Source of the DNA: Deltaproteobacteria bacterium
GTDB lineage: Bacteria; Desulfobacterota; Desulfomonilia; Desulfomonilales; Desulfomonilaceae
Reading direction: 5' to 3'
Assembly: GCA_016875095.1 (NCBI GenBank)
Contig: VGSG01000008.1
Span: 1 to 64,000 of the forward strand
DNA length: 64,000 bases
A program made the position numbers and the translations under genes. Below the pieces are notes generated by a model. The model was not told where the DNA came from and made no database searches. It saw only the letters and a list, made by a program, of their open reading frames with translations. Of the stretch, positions 1-9,425 are shown in pieces; within the stretch, counting starts at the first letter, position 1, and every line of letters starts with the position of its first letter.

Positions 1-105
1 TGTTATAGACATCTCATTGTATACCGGTGGAAATATACACGATATCTACGTGAAATGTCAACGCTAAATCGCTGACGAGCAAGAGCGATTTTGCCACAAC
101 TCTCT

Positions 106-2229
106 TTAGCTGCCCAATTGCTTGCGCCGGTACTCCCTGGCGAATTCGCTTTCCGGGATTCTTGACACGGCTTTCTTCACCATGTCCGTAACGGTCTGCT
201 GATCCTCATTCTGCTCGGCGAGACCGGCTGTGATGCGCAGATATGCTTCGAGCCGCCTTTTGAGCTCGCCGCTGCACGGGAACTCCTTGAGACCTTGCTC
301 CATCTTGCCGATTGCTTTGAGCCACGTCTCTCGCTCGCCCGCCCAAGCGGTCTTCTCCTCCATCTTAATGGTCTTGGATTTCTCTTCAATCGCCGCGATG
401 GTTTCTACGAGGTCTTTGAGGAATCGAGAGTCTTTTCCGGATACTTTCTCCTCAAGTTTCATGTCGCGCATTTTCGCTGCCAGTTGCGCAAAAAGGTCTT
501 TGCGTCGTTCGGCCCGGTCCTTTATGGCGCCTAGAGTCGGCGCCACATCCGCCGCGGCCGTCGCGACGTACGCAGATTCTTCAAATTCCGTGAATTCCTC
601 CACCGTGGGAGCAAGCGCCCGGGCCTTTCTTAACAGCTCCCGTCCGGTCGTATAAAGGTAATCCGCCTTCTCACGGGAAAGCTTGCGAGAGATCTCATCG
701 ATTTCTTTGTCCAGTTTGCGCTGCTTCTCTTGATGTCTCTGAACGGTTCTTAGCTCCAGGCTTGCCAGTTTATCCGGCTCCTGTTCGTATCGGGCCCTGA
801 GTTCGGCGAGCTTGGTGGCCGTATCGCGGTTATTTTCGATCTTCAGGGCCAGGAGGGTTTTCCGATATTCTTCTTCCTCTTTATACTTACTTGAAATGCC
901 TTGAAGACCGTGGGCGAGAGTATTGGTGAACTGATACGCGGTAAGTTGCTGCGGCGTGACCTCTCCCACGTTCCGGTGACTTGAGCCTCCCAGTAGGCCC
1001 CCATACGCATCCACTCGGTTGAGTACCTGAAATTGCTTCCACCAATCCACGTCGAAACCCTCTTCGCGGGTTGTTCCGAACATGGGCTCAGCGGTCAGTT
1101 CGATCTGGATCTTTCTCCTTCCCGCGTCCATGCTTGCAAACGCATGACCCGGGGTGATCATGCCGTAAACCGGCAGGCCCGCTTCCGCGCCGATAAGTGT
1201 AAACAAAATGGACCCATTCAGGCAGAGGTATTTCTTGTCCTTCAGAACATCTTGGGCCAGTATTCCTTCTCTCAGATCGTAGGTCTTCAGAACCCTTTGC
1301 TTGAGAAACATATACAGCGCCTTGGCCTTTGCCACCGGGTCTTGAATTCCGGCGATCTCTTTGAGAGCTTCTTGACGGATACTGTCGAGCTCTTTTCTCA
1401 AGACGCGATATTCCAGGGGATGCGATGTGGATGCCTTAATGAACGCCTCGTATAGGTCGCTGTATTCGGCCTTTGGCGCAGGAGAGCCGGCGCAATACTT
1501 GAATCGAGCGGGAGGCAGCTCAAACCTGCCCCGGGATTGAGCGAGAGCGGTGGCCTTATCGCGGTATTCTTCAAGCAAGAAATAGTCCGGCGCCCTGGGC
1601 ACCAACAGGTAGTACCTGATTTTGTTCTTGAGATCCACATCCACCTGGAGATGGGCGTACGGATCCAATCCGCCCTGGGCGGCGGCCAGGTATCTCTTGT
1701 CAATGAAGTACGGGTCGAATCCGTAATATTTCAATGCCTCGGAGTACTGCCCCAACGCCGCAGAATAATTGCCGCTGTCCTCGTACCGCTGTCCAAGCAC
1801 AGCAAATGCCTCATAAGACGAGGGGTCGAGATCCTGACCGATCTTCGCGTAGTGGTCTCCCTCATCGATATATCCGAGCTGATAGTAGAGCTGACCGAGC
1901 GCGAGGTTCGCTTCGGGCCGGTGTGGCTGCGATACACATGCCATGAGAAAATATTTCTGCGCCGCCAGGATTCGGGCAGCTTTGTTGGGACCCTCCAGAC
2001 TTCCCGCTTCCAGTTGTCCCAACAGCACGAGAGCGTGATAATTGCTCTTATCGGTCTTGAGGACGCTGGTAAGCCTTTCCTTGGCCAGAGTCGGTCGCCC
2101 GCTCTCCATGGCCTGGACTCCCTCGATCAGGAGGTCGGCGACAGACGGTCCCGCGAACGCATACGGGACCCCCAGCGCTGTCCACAGACATACTAAGCCC
2201 AGCAGTGAGACAGTTCGGATCACCCTCAT
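106..2229 (-). CDS. Exported TPR protein with transglutaminase-like domain
   Basis: 707 residues. An N-terminal signal peptide (residues 1-26, ending AFA) predicts export. Residues about 30-190 look like TPR helices (LGQLYYQLGY and LGQRYEDSGN are typical cores). Residues about 290-390 resemble a transglutaminase/SirB1-like fold, with Cys336 in the YLCLNGS segment and His362 in PGHAFA; an Asp partner is not certain. The remainder is charged, predicted coiled coil (about 440-690). The start is supported by a purine-rich AGAGGTAGAGGA segment just before the ATG and a consensus promoter 33 bases upstream. It is a single-gene unit pointing out of the window. Function is not known; peptidase, cross-linking or pure scaffold roles are all possible. 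Confidence 0.8.
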   Translation of the reverse strand: MRVIRTVSLLGLVCLWTALGVPYAFAGPSVADLLIEGVQAMESGRPTLAKERLTSVLKTDKSNYHALVLLGQLEAGSLEGPNKAARILAAQKYFLMACVSQPHRPEANLALGQLYYQLGYIDEGDHYAKIGQDLDPSSYEAFAVLGQRYEDSGNYSAALGQYSEALKYYGFDPYFIDKRYLAAAQGGLDPYAHLQVDVDLKNKIRYYLLVPRAPDYFLLEEYRDKATALAQSRGRFELPPARFKYCAGSPAPKAEYSDLYEAFIKASTSHPLEYRVLRKELDSIRQEALKEIAGIQDPVAKAKALYMFLKQRVLKTYDLREGILAQDVLKDKKYLCLNGSILFTLIGAEAGLPVYGMITPGHAFASMDAGRRKIQIELTAEPMFGTTREEGFDVDWWKQFQVLNRVDAYGGLLGGSSHRNVGEVTPQQLTAYQFTNTLAHGLQGISSKYKEEEEYRKTLLALKIENNRDTATKLAELRARYEQEPDKLASLELRTVQRHQEKQRKLDKEIDEISRKLSREKADYLYTTGRELLRKARALAPTVEEFTEFEESAYVATAAADVAPTLGAIKDRAERRKDLFAQLAAKMRDMKLEEKVSGKDSRFLKDLVETIAAIEEKSKTIKMEEKTAWAGERETWLKAIGKMEQGLKEFPCSGELKRRLEAYLRITAGLAEQNEDQQTVTDMVKKAVSRIPESEFAREYRRKQLGS

Positions 2230-2261
2230 TCCTCTACCTCTCGCAAGGATTAGTCGATCCT

Positions 2262-2291
2262 ATTATAGTATAAAAATGCTTTATATGTCAA
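2262..2291 (-). promoter_or_regulatory. Sigma-70 promoter for the TPR/transglutaminase gene
   Basis: Read on the minus strand: TTGACA (2291-2286), an 18-base AT-rich spacer, and TATAAT (2267-2262). Both hexamers are exact consensus matches. Transcription would start near 2255, leaving a leader of about 25 bases. This is the best housekeeping promoter seen in the window and suggests strong constitutive expression. Confidence 0.75.
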
Positions 2292-2597
2292 CGGGTTAAT
2301 GACAAGACCCTTGCCGGGTGTGCTCCGGCCGGAAAACCTTAGCTTAGAAGCCGCATTTTCACTCCAGCGCCGGCGCTCTCACCCCCGGTAAGAAATCATT
2401 GCGAAGAAACCATTTCTTGCTGCGCTATCCTTTAGGATAAGATTGTTGCACTCGCGTTCCACAGGCATGGCGCATGGGTCGCTCGTTATTGAACAGCCAT
2501 CACATTAGAATTCATGCGAATTGACCGTGTCGCCAATTCTGTTGCGGTTCAGAGGCCCAGCGCTTACAATAGCCTCAAGACGAACAGGAGAACCGTC

Positions 2598-2852
2598 GTG
2601 GACGATCAGACAATTCTTGCCGACGATCCCAACTTCGGGAACGTGACCATATGTCCTGGAGGAGTAGTTCACATAAATTTGCCCTATTGCGGTCTGAAGT
2701 TTGTCCCCGCCGACTTCGAGCGATTCGCGGAGCTGATCGGTCAGGCTCGCCTCAAGATGATTGACATCCGTGGAGCGTCGGACGGAAAGCCTCGCCTGCA
2801 ACTCGTCTCCTCCAAGACCGAAGACCATCCCCCCTCAGAGCCCGTTGAATAG
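2598..2852 (+). CDS. Small conserved-looking protein of unknown function
   Basis: 84 residues from a GTG start preceded by AGGAG seven bases upstream. An in-frame ATG at 2514 lacks a ribosome binding site, so I reject it. The core NVTICPGGVVHINLPYCGL followed by an aromatic/acidic stretch looks like a compact alpha/beta domain, with two cysteines and no signal peptide or membrane segment. The opposite strand is also open over 2505-2828 but has no comparable start signal. The gene stands alone, about 200 bases upstream of the parvulin gene. I do not recognise the family. Confidence 0.55.
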   Translation: MDDQTILADDPNFGNVTICPGGVVHINLPYCGLKFVPADFERFAELIGQARLKMIDIRGASDGKPRLQLVSSKTEDHPPSEPVE

Positions 2853-3051
2853 AGCCGATTTCAGGACTCCTGGCCGGTGAGAACGCCGGGGCCAAGATTC
2901 GTAGGCTTTCAATCCATCCGAAGCTGCGGGAACGGGCCTTCCTCCAAGCGCGTCTTGCTTTTGAGAAATCCTTATCTTATTATTCGGCGCACCAATTCGG
3001 CCGAGCCGGTCCAGCGCCGGCTCGGTCCGAGATGCAGCCGAGGTCAGGATC

Positions 3052-3894
3052 ATGAATAGCCTCTGTCGTATCCCCGCGGTCATTTTTCTTGTGGGGGCGC
3101 TCGTTTGCCATGCAGGAGCGGCCTTGGCCGCGGAGGGAAACGTTATTGCAAAGGTGGGAAATCGTGAGATTACCCGTGAAGCATTGGACCATATCATCGC
3201 GACCATTCCCGAACAGAATCGTGTTCCGTTTCTTACTCCCGACGGAAGGAAGAAGATCCTCGATGAAGTAGTCGCATTCACCCTCTTTGCAGAGGCCGCG
3301 AAGAAAGAGGGCTTGGATAAAGAACCGGCTATCAATACCCGGCTGGATTACGCGCAAACGGAGTACTTGGCCAGGGAGTATTTCCGAAGGCGTCAAGCCA
3401 AGGCGCCGCCGATTTCGGAAGAGGAGATGAAGGCGTACTTCAACTCCCACAAGGCTGAATTCAAGCCTCGCGAAGAGATCAAAGCGCGTCACATACTGGT
3501 GAATACCGAAGCGGAGGCCAAGAAAGCTCTCGAAAAGCTCAAGGCCGGCGAGGACTTTGCGGCGCTGGCCAAGAAGGTCTCCATTGATCCGGCCAAGGAT
3601 ATCGGCGGCGCCCTTCAGTTGCCCGACGGGCGAGATTGGCTGCCCAGAGGCAGCTTCGAAGCCTCCTTCGAGCACGTGATCTTCAACATCCCCAAGGGCC
3701 AGGTGGGCGGCCCGATCAAAACACAGTTCGGGTGGCATCTGGTCAAAGTGGATGAAAAGCGTCAGCCTGAAATGCCGTCGTACGTGCAGGTGCGGGCAAG
3801 CATAATGAGGCGTTTGGAGGACGAACGGAACAATGAGTTACACAAACAGCTCACCGACGAGCTGAAACGCAAGATCCCGGTGGAGATCAAGTGA
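3052..3894 (+). CDS. Periplasmic PpiC/SurA-type peptidyl-prolyl isomerase
   Basis: 280 residues. Signal peptide at 1-26 (AGAALA then AEG). The N-terminal half (about 30-125) has the SurA-like chaperone signature VAKVGNREITREALD, and residues about 140-240 form a parvulin PPIase domain (IKARHILV; FAALAKKVSIDPAKDIGG; FGWHLVKV). It should assist folding of exported or outer-membrane proteins. The stop overlaps the GTG start of the SUMF1-PDZ gene (GTGA), so the two are translationally coupled and the isomerase may help mature that large exported partner. Confidence 0.9.
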   Translation: MNSLCRIPAVIFLVGALVCHAGAALAAEGNVIAKVGNREITREALDHIIATIPEQNRVPFLTPDGRKKILDEVVAFTLFAEAAKKEGLDKEPAINTRLDYAQTEYLAREYFRRRQAKAPPISEEEMKAYFNSHKAEFKPREEIKARHILVNTEAEAKKALEKLKAGEDFAALAKKVSIDPAKDIGGALQLPDGRDWLPRGSFEASFEHVIFNIPKGQVGGPIKTQFGWHLVKVDEKRQPEMPSYVQVRASIMRRLEDERNNELHKQLTDELKRKIPVEIK

Positions 3895-6800
3895 GAGAAC
3901 CGCAACGGCAAATCATAGCGGCATCGGCGCAAAAGGCCGGTCTCGGCCTTGTTCTGATTCTAGCGCTATGCTCGTTTTTGTTTGGCGCCGACACGTGGAA
4001 GGCTCATGCGCAACAGCGTGATCAGGGCAAGGCCGAGAAAGCCGCGCCCTCTGAACAGCAACCGCCGCCGGAGAAAGGTCCCCCCAGCCCAAGCCGTCTG
4101 TATGAGAGCATTCAAGGATATCTGAGAGGGGTCCAGCAGAGCGATGCCCCTCAAAAGAGGCTCCACCCGCGCACAGACCGGTACCTGCCGGTAAGCCCGA
4201 CAATCCCGGAAGACGATGGCGCGGAGCACCGTCGGATCGTCGAGCGGGAGACAGACCTGGCGCGATCCCGAATGCAGAGAAAAGAGTGGGCTCTGGCCGC
4301 GCAGGCTCTGGAAAGGGCTCTCGCGGCCGCAACACACCTGAAGCCTGAAGCCAGACCGGCAGAGCTCCGAGCCATGCTGGCTGAAGCGCGCTCCAAGCTT
4401 TTAGCGGGGCAAGGGGCAGAACCGGTCGCAGGACGAGAAACCACCAATTCCATAGGCATGAAGCTTGTGCTGATTAAGCCGGGCATGTTCCTCATGGGGA
4501 GTTCGTCCGCCGAGGTGCGCCGCGTGGAGAGCGAGTGGAACGTCCAACGAGAGACCCTGGAATCAGAGGAGCCCGATCGTTCGGTGCGCATTTCCAACCC
4601 GTTCTACATCGGGAAGTACGAAGTGACGGTCGGGCAGTTCAAGCGGTTCGTGGAGGAGACCGGCTATCGCACTGTCGCAGAAAAACAGGGCTCGGGATGG
4701 GTCTACGATCGAGACAAAAACCATTGGGCTCAGAAACCGGGCGCATCCTGGCGCAACCCGGGCGTGGAGGTCTGGGAGGATCATCCCGTCAGCATGGTGA
4801 GCCATGAGGACGCGGAAGCTTTTTGCAAGTGGCTCAGCGCCAAGGAGAGGATTCAGTACCAATTGCCCACAGAGGCGCAATGGGAGTACGCTGCTCGCGG
4901 TGGAAAGGAAGGGGAACGTTTCACCTGGGGGAACGATTACCCGGACGGCGCGAAACTGAATTCAGCCGACCGCCGCTCTCCGGTTCCCTGGGCGGACCGG
5001 ACGATCGACGACGGCTATGCGCAGTACGCGCCGGTTGGGAGCTTCGAGCCGAACGGCTTCTGGCTGTACGACATGGCCGGCAATGTGTGGGAGCTGTGTC
5101 AGGACTTCTTTGCCGCAAAGCCGGCAGATAAGGACTCTTCCGGCGCGATCGTGGATCCATCGGGGCCGCGCAGTGGGACGATGAGAGTCGTTCGAGGAGG
5201 ATGCTGGGCCTTTGGCGCGGGCATTGCCAGGAATGCTTTCCGATTTGGCGTCCAAACGAATCTCGTGGTGGACATGTCCGGATTCAGGGTAGTGGCTTCT
5301 CCGTCGCAGGCTGATTCGGCTGCGCGTGTGGCCCTGTCTAAGCCTGCCGCCGGAGACACTTCGCGCGCTGATTCGTACGATGACCTGGTCTCTCGCGTCA
5401 AGGATCTCGTTTCCAATGGCCGTCGAGCCGAAGCGCGGCGATTGGCCGACGAATATCTGAATTCTTCCGGCGCAGGGGCCACGCCGGATCTCCAACCCCA
5501 GGCTGTCTTGAAGCGGGCGCTGGAATCATTGATCGATGTGTCGAAAGATCAACGGACGGTGTCGTTCACCAATTCGCAAGGTATGAAGATGGTGCGAATT
5601 CCCGCGGGATCGTTCGTCATGGGCAGCTCCGAAGCCGACATTGCGTGGGCCATCACCACGCTTGCTCAAGGCGCGCCGGTTTCCCTGGAGAACGAGTATC
5701 CTTTCCACAAGGTAAGGATAACCCGACCGTTCTTCCTCTCCATGCATGAGGTCACGGTGGCGCAGTTCCGGGCTTTTGTGGAAGCGACCGGGTATGTGAC
5801 CGACGCGGAAGCTGACGGAGGCGGCCAGGTCTTCAACGCGGATCGGAATCGCTTTGAGGTCAAAGAAGGTAGCTCTTGGCTCAATCCCGGTTGGAAGATC
5901 GAGGATTCCCAGTCGGTTGTCATGGTCTCTTACTATGATGCGCAGGCCTACGTGGATTGGCTGACCGCGATCGAAAAACTCCCGTACAAGCTTCCCACCG
6001 AGGCCCAGTGGGAATACGCGTGTCGAGGCGGACTCCCCATGGCCCAATTCCCGTGGGGCGATTCGCTCCCTGACGGACGCAAAGCCAACTACGCGGACAA
6101 GAACACGGACTTCCAATGGCGCGACCGGTACGCGGACGACGGGCACAAGCACGTAGCGCCGGTCGGCTCCTATGAACCCAACGGTTTCGGGCTGTGCGAC
6201 ATGGCCGGAAACGCGCTCGAATGGGTAAACGATTATTATGGGGACGATTACTATCGGTTCACCCCCGAGGTGGATCCCGAAGGACCAGGCACGGGTGAGC
6301 ACCGGGTCATGAAAGGGGGCGAATGGACCTTCGGCGCGGTGAACCTAAGGTGCGCGTTCCGCGGGTGGTCGCGGCCGGAGCTGGCGCTGTATAACACGGG
6401 CTTTCGCGTAGCCATAGACACGGGCTCGGCCCGCAGACCGTTCCATTTCGCGAGCGATTTCCTTACCAAGGAATGGGTTCCCGGGCCTGATCAAAGAGAA
6501 GTGGCCCAGGCAGTGGCGCGGGAAAAGGAAAGGCAGGGAGCGACCAGAACAACTCGTGCCACCGACACTGCGGCCCCTGGTCCTCAACTGCCTGCTGAGC
6601 CGCCTGTGCGAGGCGTCATGGTGATGGGGTTCACTCCCAAGTCCGACGCAAAGAAGGCGGGGCTGGCGGTGGGGGACGTTATCATCGAGTACGACGGGGT
6701 CCGAGACCTTACCGCCGAGAAATTCCTTGCCCTGACCGCGCGCACAAGTAAGGGCCGAAAGAAGCCCATGCTCATTCTGGTGAGGGACGGTTATGAGTAC

Positions 6801-6944
6801 TCCGCTCACGTTGAAGCGGGGTTTCTCGGTGTGACCGTGATGAGCGCCAAACTCAGAGGCCCCTTCAAGCAACCGGATCAGGACAGAGACCAGAAGAAAC
6901 GAGACCAGAAACAGGACAAAACGAAAGCCAAAGATTGGACGTGA
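3891..6944 (+). CDS. Exported tandem SUMF1 (FGE-sulfatase-fold) protein with C-terminal PDZ domain
   Basis: 1017 residues, GTG start overlapping the upstream stop. A hydrophobic segment at about 17-37 suggests export or anchoring, followed by a Pro/Gln-rich linker. Two SUMF1 domains lie at about 184-465 and 556-845; each has the GM-K-V-I/R-PG-F-MGSS entry, LPTEAQWEYA/EYAC, an NGFxLxDMAGN core and a GFRV end. A PDZ-like domain follows at about 903-985 (SDAKKAGLAVGDVIIEYDG). The Cys pair that defines catalytic formylglycine-generating enzymes near the end of the fold is missing in both copies (RGGCWAFG and KGGEWTFG with no following Cys pair), so I infer a binding or structural role rather than sulfatase activation. 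Coupled to the parvulin upstream. Confidence 0.85.
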   Translation: MREPQRQIIAASAQKAGLGLVLILALCSFLFGADTWKAHAQQRDQGKAEKAAPSEQQPPPEKGPPSPSRLYESIQGYLRGVQQSDAPQKRLHPRTDRYLPVSPTIPEDDGAEHRRIVERETDLARSRMQRKEWALAAQALERALAAATHLKPEARPAELRAMLAEARSKLLAGQGAEPVAGRETTNSIGMKLVLIKPGMFLMGSSSAEVRRVESEWNVQRETLESEEPDRSVRISNPFYIGKYEVTVGQFKRFVEETGYRTVAEKQGSGWVYDRDKNHWAQKPGASWRNPGVEVWEDHPVSMVSHEDAEAFCKWLSAKERIQYQLPTEAQWEYAARGGKEGERFTWGNDYPDGAKLNSADRRSPVPWADRTIDDGYAQYAPVGSFEPNGFWLYDMAGNVWELCQDFFAAKPADKDSSGAIVDPSGPRSGTMRVVRGGCWAFGAGIARNAFRFGVQTNLVVDMSGFRVVASPSQADSAARVALSKPAAGDTSRADSYDDLVSRVKDLVSNGRRAEARRLADEYLNSSGAGATPDLQPQAVLKRALESLIDVSKDQRTVSFTNSQGMKMVRIPAGSFVMGSSEADIAWAITTLAQGAPVSLENEYPFHKVRITRPFFLSMHEVTVAQFRAFVEATGYVTDAEADGGGQVFNADRNRFEVKEGSSWLNPGWKIEDSQSVVMVSYYDAQAYVDWLTAIEKLPYKLPTEAQWEYACRGGLPMAQFPWGDSLPDGRKANYADKNTDFQWRDRYADDGHKHVAPVGSYEPNGFGLCDMAGNALEWVNDYYGDDYYRFTPEVDPEGPGTGEHRVMKGGEWTFGAVNLRCAFRGWSRPELALYNTGFRVAIDTGSARRPFHFASDFLTKEWVPGPDQREVAQAVAREKERQGATRTTRATDTAAPGPQLPAEPPVRGVMVMGFTPKSDAKKAGLAVGDVIIEYDGVRDLTAEKFLALTARTSKGRKKPMLILVRDGYEYSAHVEAGFLGVTVMSAKLRGPFKQPDQDRDQKKRDQKQDKTKAKDWT

Positions 6945-6970
6945 TCCGGGCCTGTCTCGGGCCTGCCATA

Positions 6971-7696
6971 CTATGGAGCGCAGGAGCCCATGAACGCTTG
7001 AAATGCTTCATAGCTCTCGGGCGTTCCGATGTCGAAGAAGGCCCTGTCTTGACAGAGCGCAAACAACTCGCCCCGAGCAGCGACCTTGGGAAATACGTCT
7101 TTCTCCATAGAGAAACGCCCTATGTCGGGCAAATCCAAGATAAATCCTTTTGAAAGCATGGAAACGCCGGCATTCACCAGCCCGGGCCCCCTGGATGAGG
7201 CGTCTTTCTCGCGGAAACCCGTCACGCGCCCATTTTGATCCACTTCCACCGATCCGTACCGACCGGGGTCCTGCGCTTTGACCAGAGAAAGCGTCGCCCG
7301 AGCGCCCTTTTCCGAGTGGAAGCGACTGAGCCGGTCCAGGTCCGCATCAAAGAAGGTGTCGCCATTTACGAGAAGTGTGGAGTCTGTTGCGAAGCGCGCC
7401 GCGTGCCTGACCGCGCCGCCGGTGCCCAAAGGCTCCTCCTCCTGAGAGAACGCTATATCAAGCTTGTTCCCGTACTTGTCTTTCAAATGCTCTTCTATCA
7501 TGTGCCCCATATAGCCCGTCAGGATGGCGAACCGTCGCACTCCCTTGCTCGCAAGCGAATCTATGAGGATATCGATGAACGGGACCCCGTGGACGAGAGC
7601 CAGCGGTTTGGGTCTGTCGGACAAGACCGGCCTGAGCCTCACGCCCAGCCCTCCGGCAAGTATCATAGCCATGAATGGATAATCGGGATGCTTCAT
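6971..7696 (-). CDS. Sugar-1-phosphate nucleotidyltransferase (HddC/RfbA-like)
   Basis: 241 residues. The N-terminal nucleotide-binding signature MILAGGLGVRLRP, followed by KPLALVHGVPFI, is that of the NTP_transferase family; GTGGAVRHA and VNGDTFFDADL supply substrate- and metal-binding elements, with D in NGDTF as expected metal ligand. The length fits the short class such as D-glycero-D-manno-heptose-1-phosphate guanylyltransferase or MurNAc-1-P uridylyltransferase. It would make an NDP-sugar for surface polysaccharide. It lies 24 bases downstream of the ThiF-type gene on the same strand, probably co-transcribed, and its stop faces that of the SUMF1-PDZ gene. The sugar substrate cannot be told from sequence. 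Confidence 0.85.
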   Translation of the reverse strand: MKHPDYPFMAMILAGGLGVRLRPVLSDRPKPLALVHGVPFIDILIDSLASKGVRRFAILTGYMGHMIEEHLKDKYGNKLDIAFSQEEEPLGTGGAVRHAARFATDSTLLVNGDTFFDADLDRLSRFHSEKGARATLSLVKAQDPGRYGSVEVDQNGRVTGFREKDASSRGPGLVNAGVSMLSKGFILDLPDIGRFSMEKDVFPKVAARGELFALCQDRAFFDIGTPESYEAFQAFMGSCAP

Positions 7697-7720
7697 AGTC
7701 GGCGCGCGCCCCTGCTCACG

Positions 7721-8485
7721 TCAGCGGTTCGTGTCCGGAGGCTTGGCACGGCAGATGCACGTCGGGTTCGGAAGCACCGGAACGCGGTGGAACGTGTTGC
7801 GCCACAAGTCCATGACCAACAGACCGCCAAGGATGTCTTCATACCGGCCGACCAGGAGCTTTATGGCCTCGGTCACTTCGACGGAGGCAACCGCGGTGGC
7901 GGCTGAAGAGAGCACTCCGACCGAAGCCGCGGTCGGATGGCCTTCAACCGCTTCCGGGTTCGGCCAAAGGCATCTCAGGCACGGCGTTTTGCCGGGAATA
8001 ATGGTCATCACGTTTCCGCTCGCTTCCACTGCGCCCCCGAACACATAAGGTATTGCTCGTGCAACGGCCATGTCATTGACGAAGTACCGTGCGCGAATAT
8101 TGTCGAGCGCGTCCACCACCAGATCCACACCTTCCGTAAGCCGCTCCACATTACCAGAGCTGATAACGGCTTCCACCGCGTCTATTTGAACAGAGGAATT
8201 GGCGGCGCAAAGCTTTTGCTTGGCTGCCTGAGCCTTGGAAATCCCCGGAAGCGTATCAGCCTCATCGTACAGGATTTGTCGGTGCAGGTTGTGCAGCTCA
8301 GGCGCATCGAAATCCACAATGCGCAGAAAACCCACGCCCGCTCTGGCCAACAGTGTGGCGATGAGCGATCCCAGTGCGCCCAATCCCGCGACGAGGACGC
8401 GCGACCGCTCTATTTTGCGCTGTCCCTCCTCTCCGATGAATGAGAGCAGGACGTGTCTGCTGTAACGGGGTGTATCACTTGTCAT
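7721..8485 (-). CDS. ThiF/MoeB/HesA-family adenylyltransferase (E1-like)
   Basis: 254 residues. The start YSRHVLL is the classic MoeB/ThiF opening. A Rossmann motif VLVAGLGALGS, the acidic DFDAPELHNLHRQ segment with the ATP-binding Arg, and a PCLRC plus C-terminal CIC zinc pair are visible. Such enzymes adenylate the C-terminal Gly of ThiS/MoaD-like carriers for thiamine, molybdopterin or cysteine synthesis. A TAASVGVLS segment lies near where MoeB-type enzymes carry their catalytic Cys loop, but no Cys is present there. No sulfur-carrier gene is adjacent, so the pathway is open. Confidence 0.85.
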   Translation of the reverse strand: MTSDTPRYSRHVLLSFIGEEGQRKIERSRVLVAGLGALGSLIATLLARAGVGFLRIVDFDAPELHNLHRQILYDEADTLPGISKAQAAKQKLCAANSSVQIDAVEAVISSGNVERLTEGVDLVVDALDNIRARYFVNDMAVARAIPYVFGGAVEASGNVMTIIPGKTPCLRCLWPNPEAVEGHPTAASVGVLSSAATAVASVEVTEAIKLLVGRYEDILGGLLVMDLWRNTFHRVPVLPNPTCICRAKPPDTNR

Positions 8486-8872
8486 TGGTCTGAGGCGCGA
8501 GAGGCCCCTCTCCGCAGCCGCCAGAAAATTCTGACCGGTTTGACGAGGAAAGGAGTCGGCTGGGAGTCTCCGTCGTGAGTACGGCAGATCGGGATGGAGA
8601 GGCGCCCGATTCCTGCGGCATTCAGTATAGTTGACCCGCGAGAATTCGCAAACAACTTTGATCTGCCATCCAAATGAATGAAGCGTCCCTGTCGCCGCGC
8701 GCTGACCGATTCTCCGGATCCGGAACTCTTCCGCCGCGTGCCGCGGAGTTCGGCAACGCCGGGAGAATAGTCCTTTTCAAAAGCAAGGGAAGGGTGATAT
8801 TCTTGTCCCCTCAGTCGCTGGAACATTATTGGAGAACGGGCGCAGCCCGGATTTTTCCATCGAGGGGAAGTG
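8486..8872. other. Intergenic region, no clear gene
   Basis: About 390 bases between the divergent ThiF-type gene and the small Cys-rich gene. Both strands have open frames here (for example 8674-8961 forward and 8482-8916 reverse), but they lack ribosome binding sites and have atypical Arg/Ser-rich composition. No riboswitch-like or strong hairpin element was recognised. Confidence 0.5.
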
Positions 8873-9097
8873 ATGAAGAGCCTCTTGGTCATAAGCGTCT
8901 TTGTGGCCATATCCATGGTCGGCCATGTGCGGGAGGTGTCACCACAGGCTCAAAGGGATAAGGTGCTCTGCTGCTGGTACTGCACTGCGTGCGATGAGCA
9001 GAAGTGTGAGATGGCTGATAGAGTCCAATGTGAAAGAGACAAAGGGACCGTGGTGCTCTCCTGCGATCAGTGCAGCGCTGGTGAGAAACAGAAGTAA
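8873..9097 (+). CDS. Small exported cysteine-rich protein
   Basis: 74 residues from ATG 8873, with AGGGG five bases upstream; the in-frame GTG just before it would be too close to that site. A short hydrophobic leader (VISVFVAISMVG) predicts export. The mature part has eight cysteines: a dense CCWYCTACDEQKC cluster, one in VQC and a final CDQC. The spacing suits metal or FeS binding or disulfide cross-links, but matches no family I can name. It lies alone upstream of the decarboxylase genes and may not belong to them. Confidence 0.55.
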   Translation: MKSLLVISVFVAISMVGHVREVSPQAQRDKVLCCWYCTACDEQKCEMADRVQCERDKGTVVLSCDQCSAGEKQK

Positions 9098-9425
9098 AAT
9101 GACCCAAGTGACGCGATGATTCCGCGTTTAGCCGAGAGATGAACGCGGGAGTGGCAGATCGCCGCTCTCGACCGTGCTTTCGGGTTCGTGGGCGCGTGCA
9201 ATCACGCGGCGGAAGCCGTAAGACTAGGCCGAAGGACGAGTTCCTGTTGATTTAAGCGCACTGATTCGTTCCTCGGCAATGGGCCACTTCTCAACCCCTC
9301 GTAATCAGCTCTACATGGTAATCCCTACCGAGCTCCGGACGCGAACCCTCTGCCAGGCGGCTCGCGGAGAGGAGCGCTCAGGGAGGCACCGATCATTTCG
9401 ATAACGGAGATGAAAGGAGCAATGC
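9098..9425. other. Intergenic region with a small perfect hairpin
   Basis: The only structure I see in these 328 bases is CGCGTG-CAAT-CACGCG at 9193-9208, a perfect six-base stem with a four-base loop and no T-run after it. It may end the Cys-rich gene transcript or be an operator ahead of the decarboxylase genes. No convincing promoter hexamers or coding frame were found. Confidence 0.4.

Noticed and set aside
2505-2828. Minus-strand ORF of 107 codons opposite the small gene at 2598
   Set aside because: No ribosome binding site on that strand, whereas the plus strand has AGGAG before GTG 2598 and a protein-like composition.
8482-8961. Overlapping ORFs on both strands between the ThiF-type and Cys-rich genes
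   Set aside because: Poor start signals, Arg/Ser-rich composition, and neither resembles a protein family; treated as intergenic.
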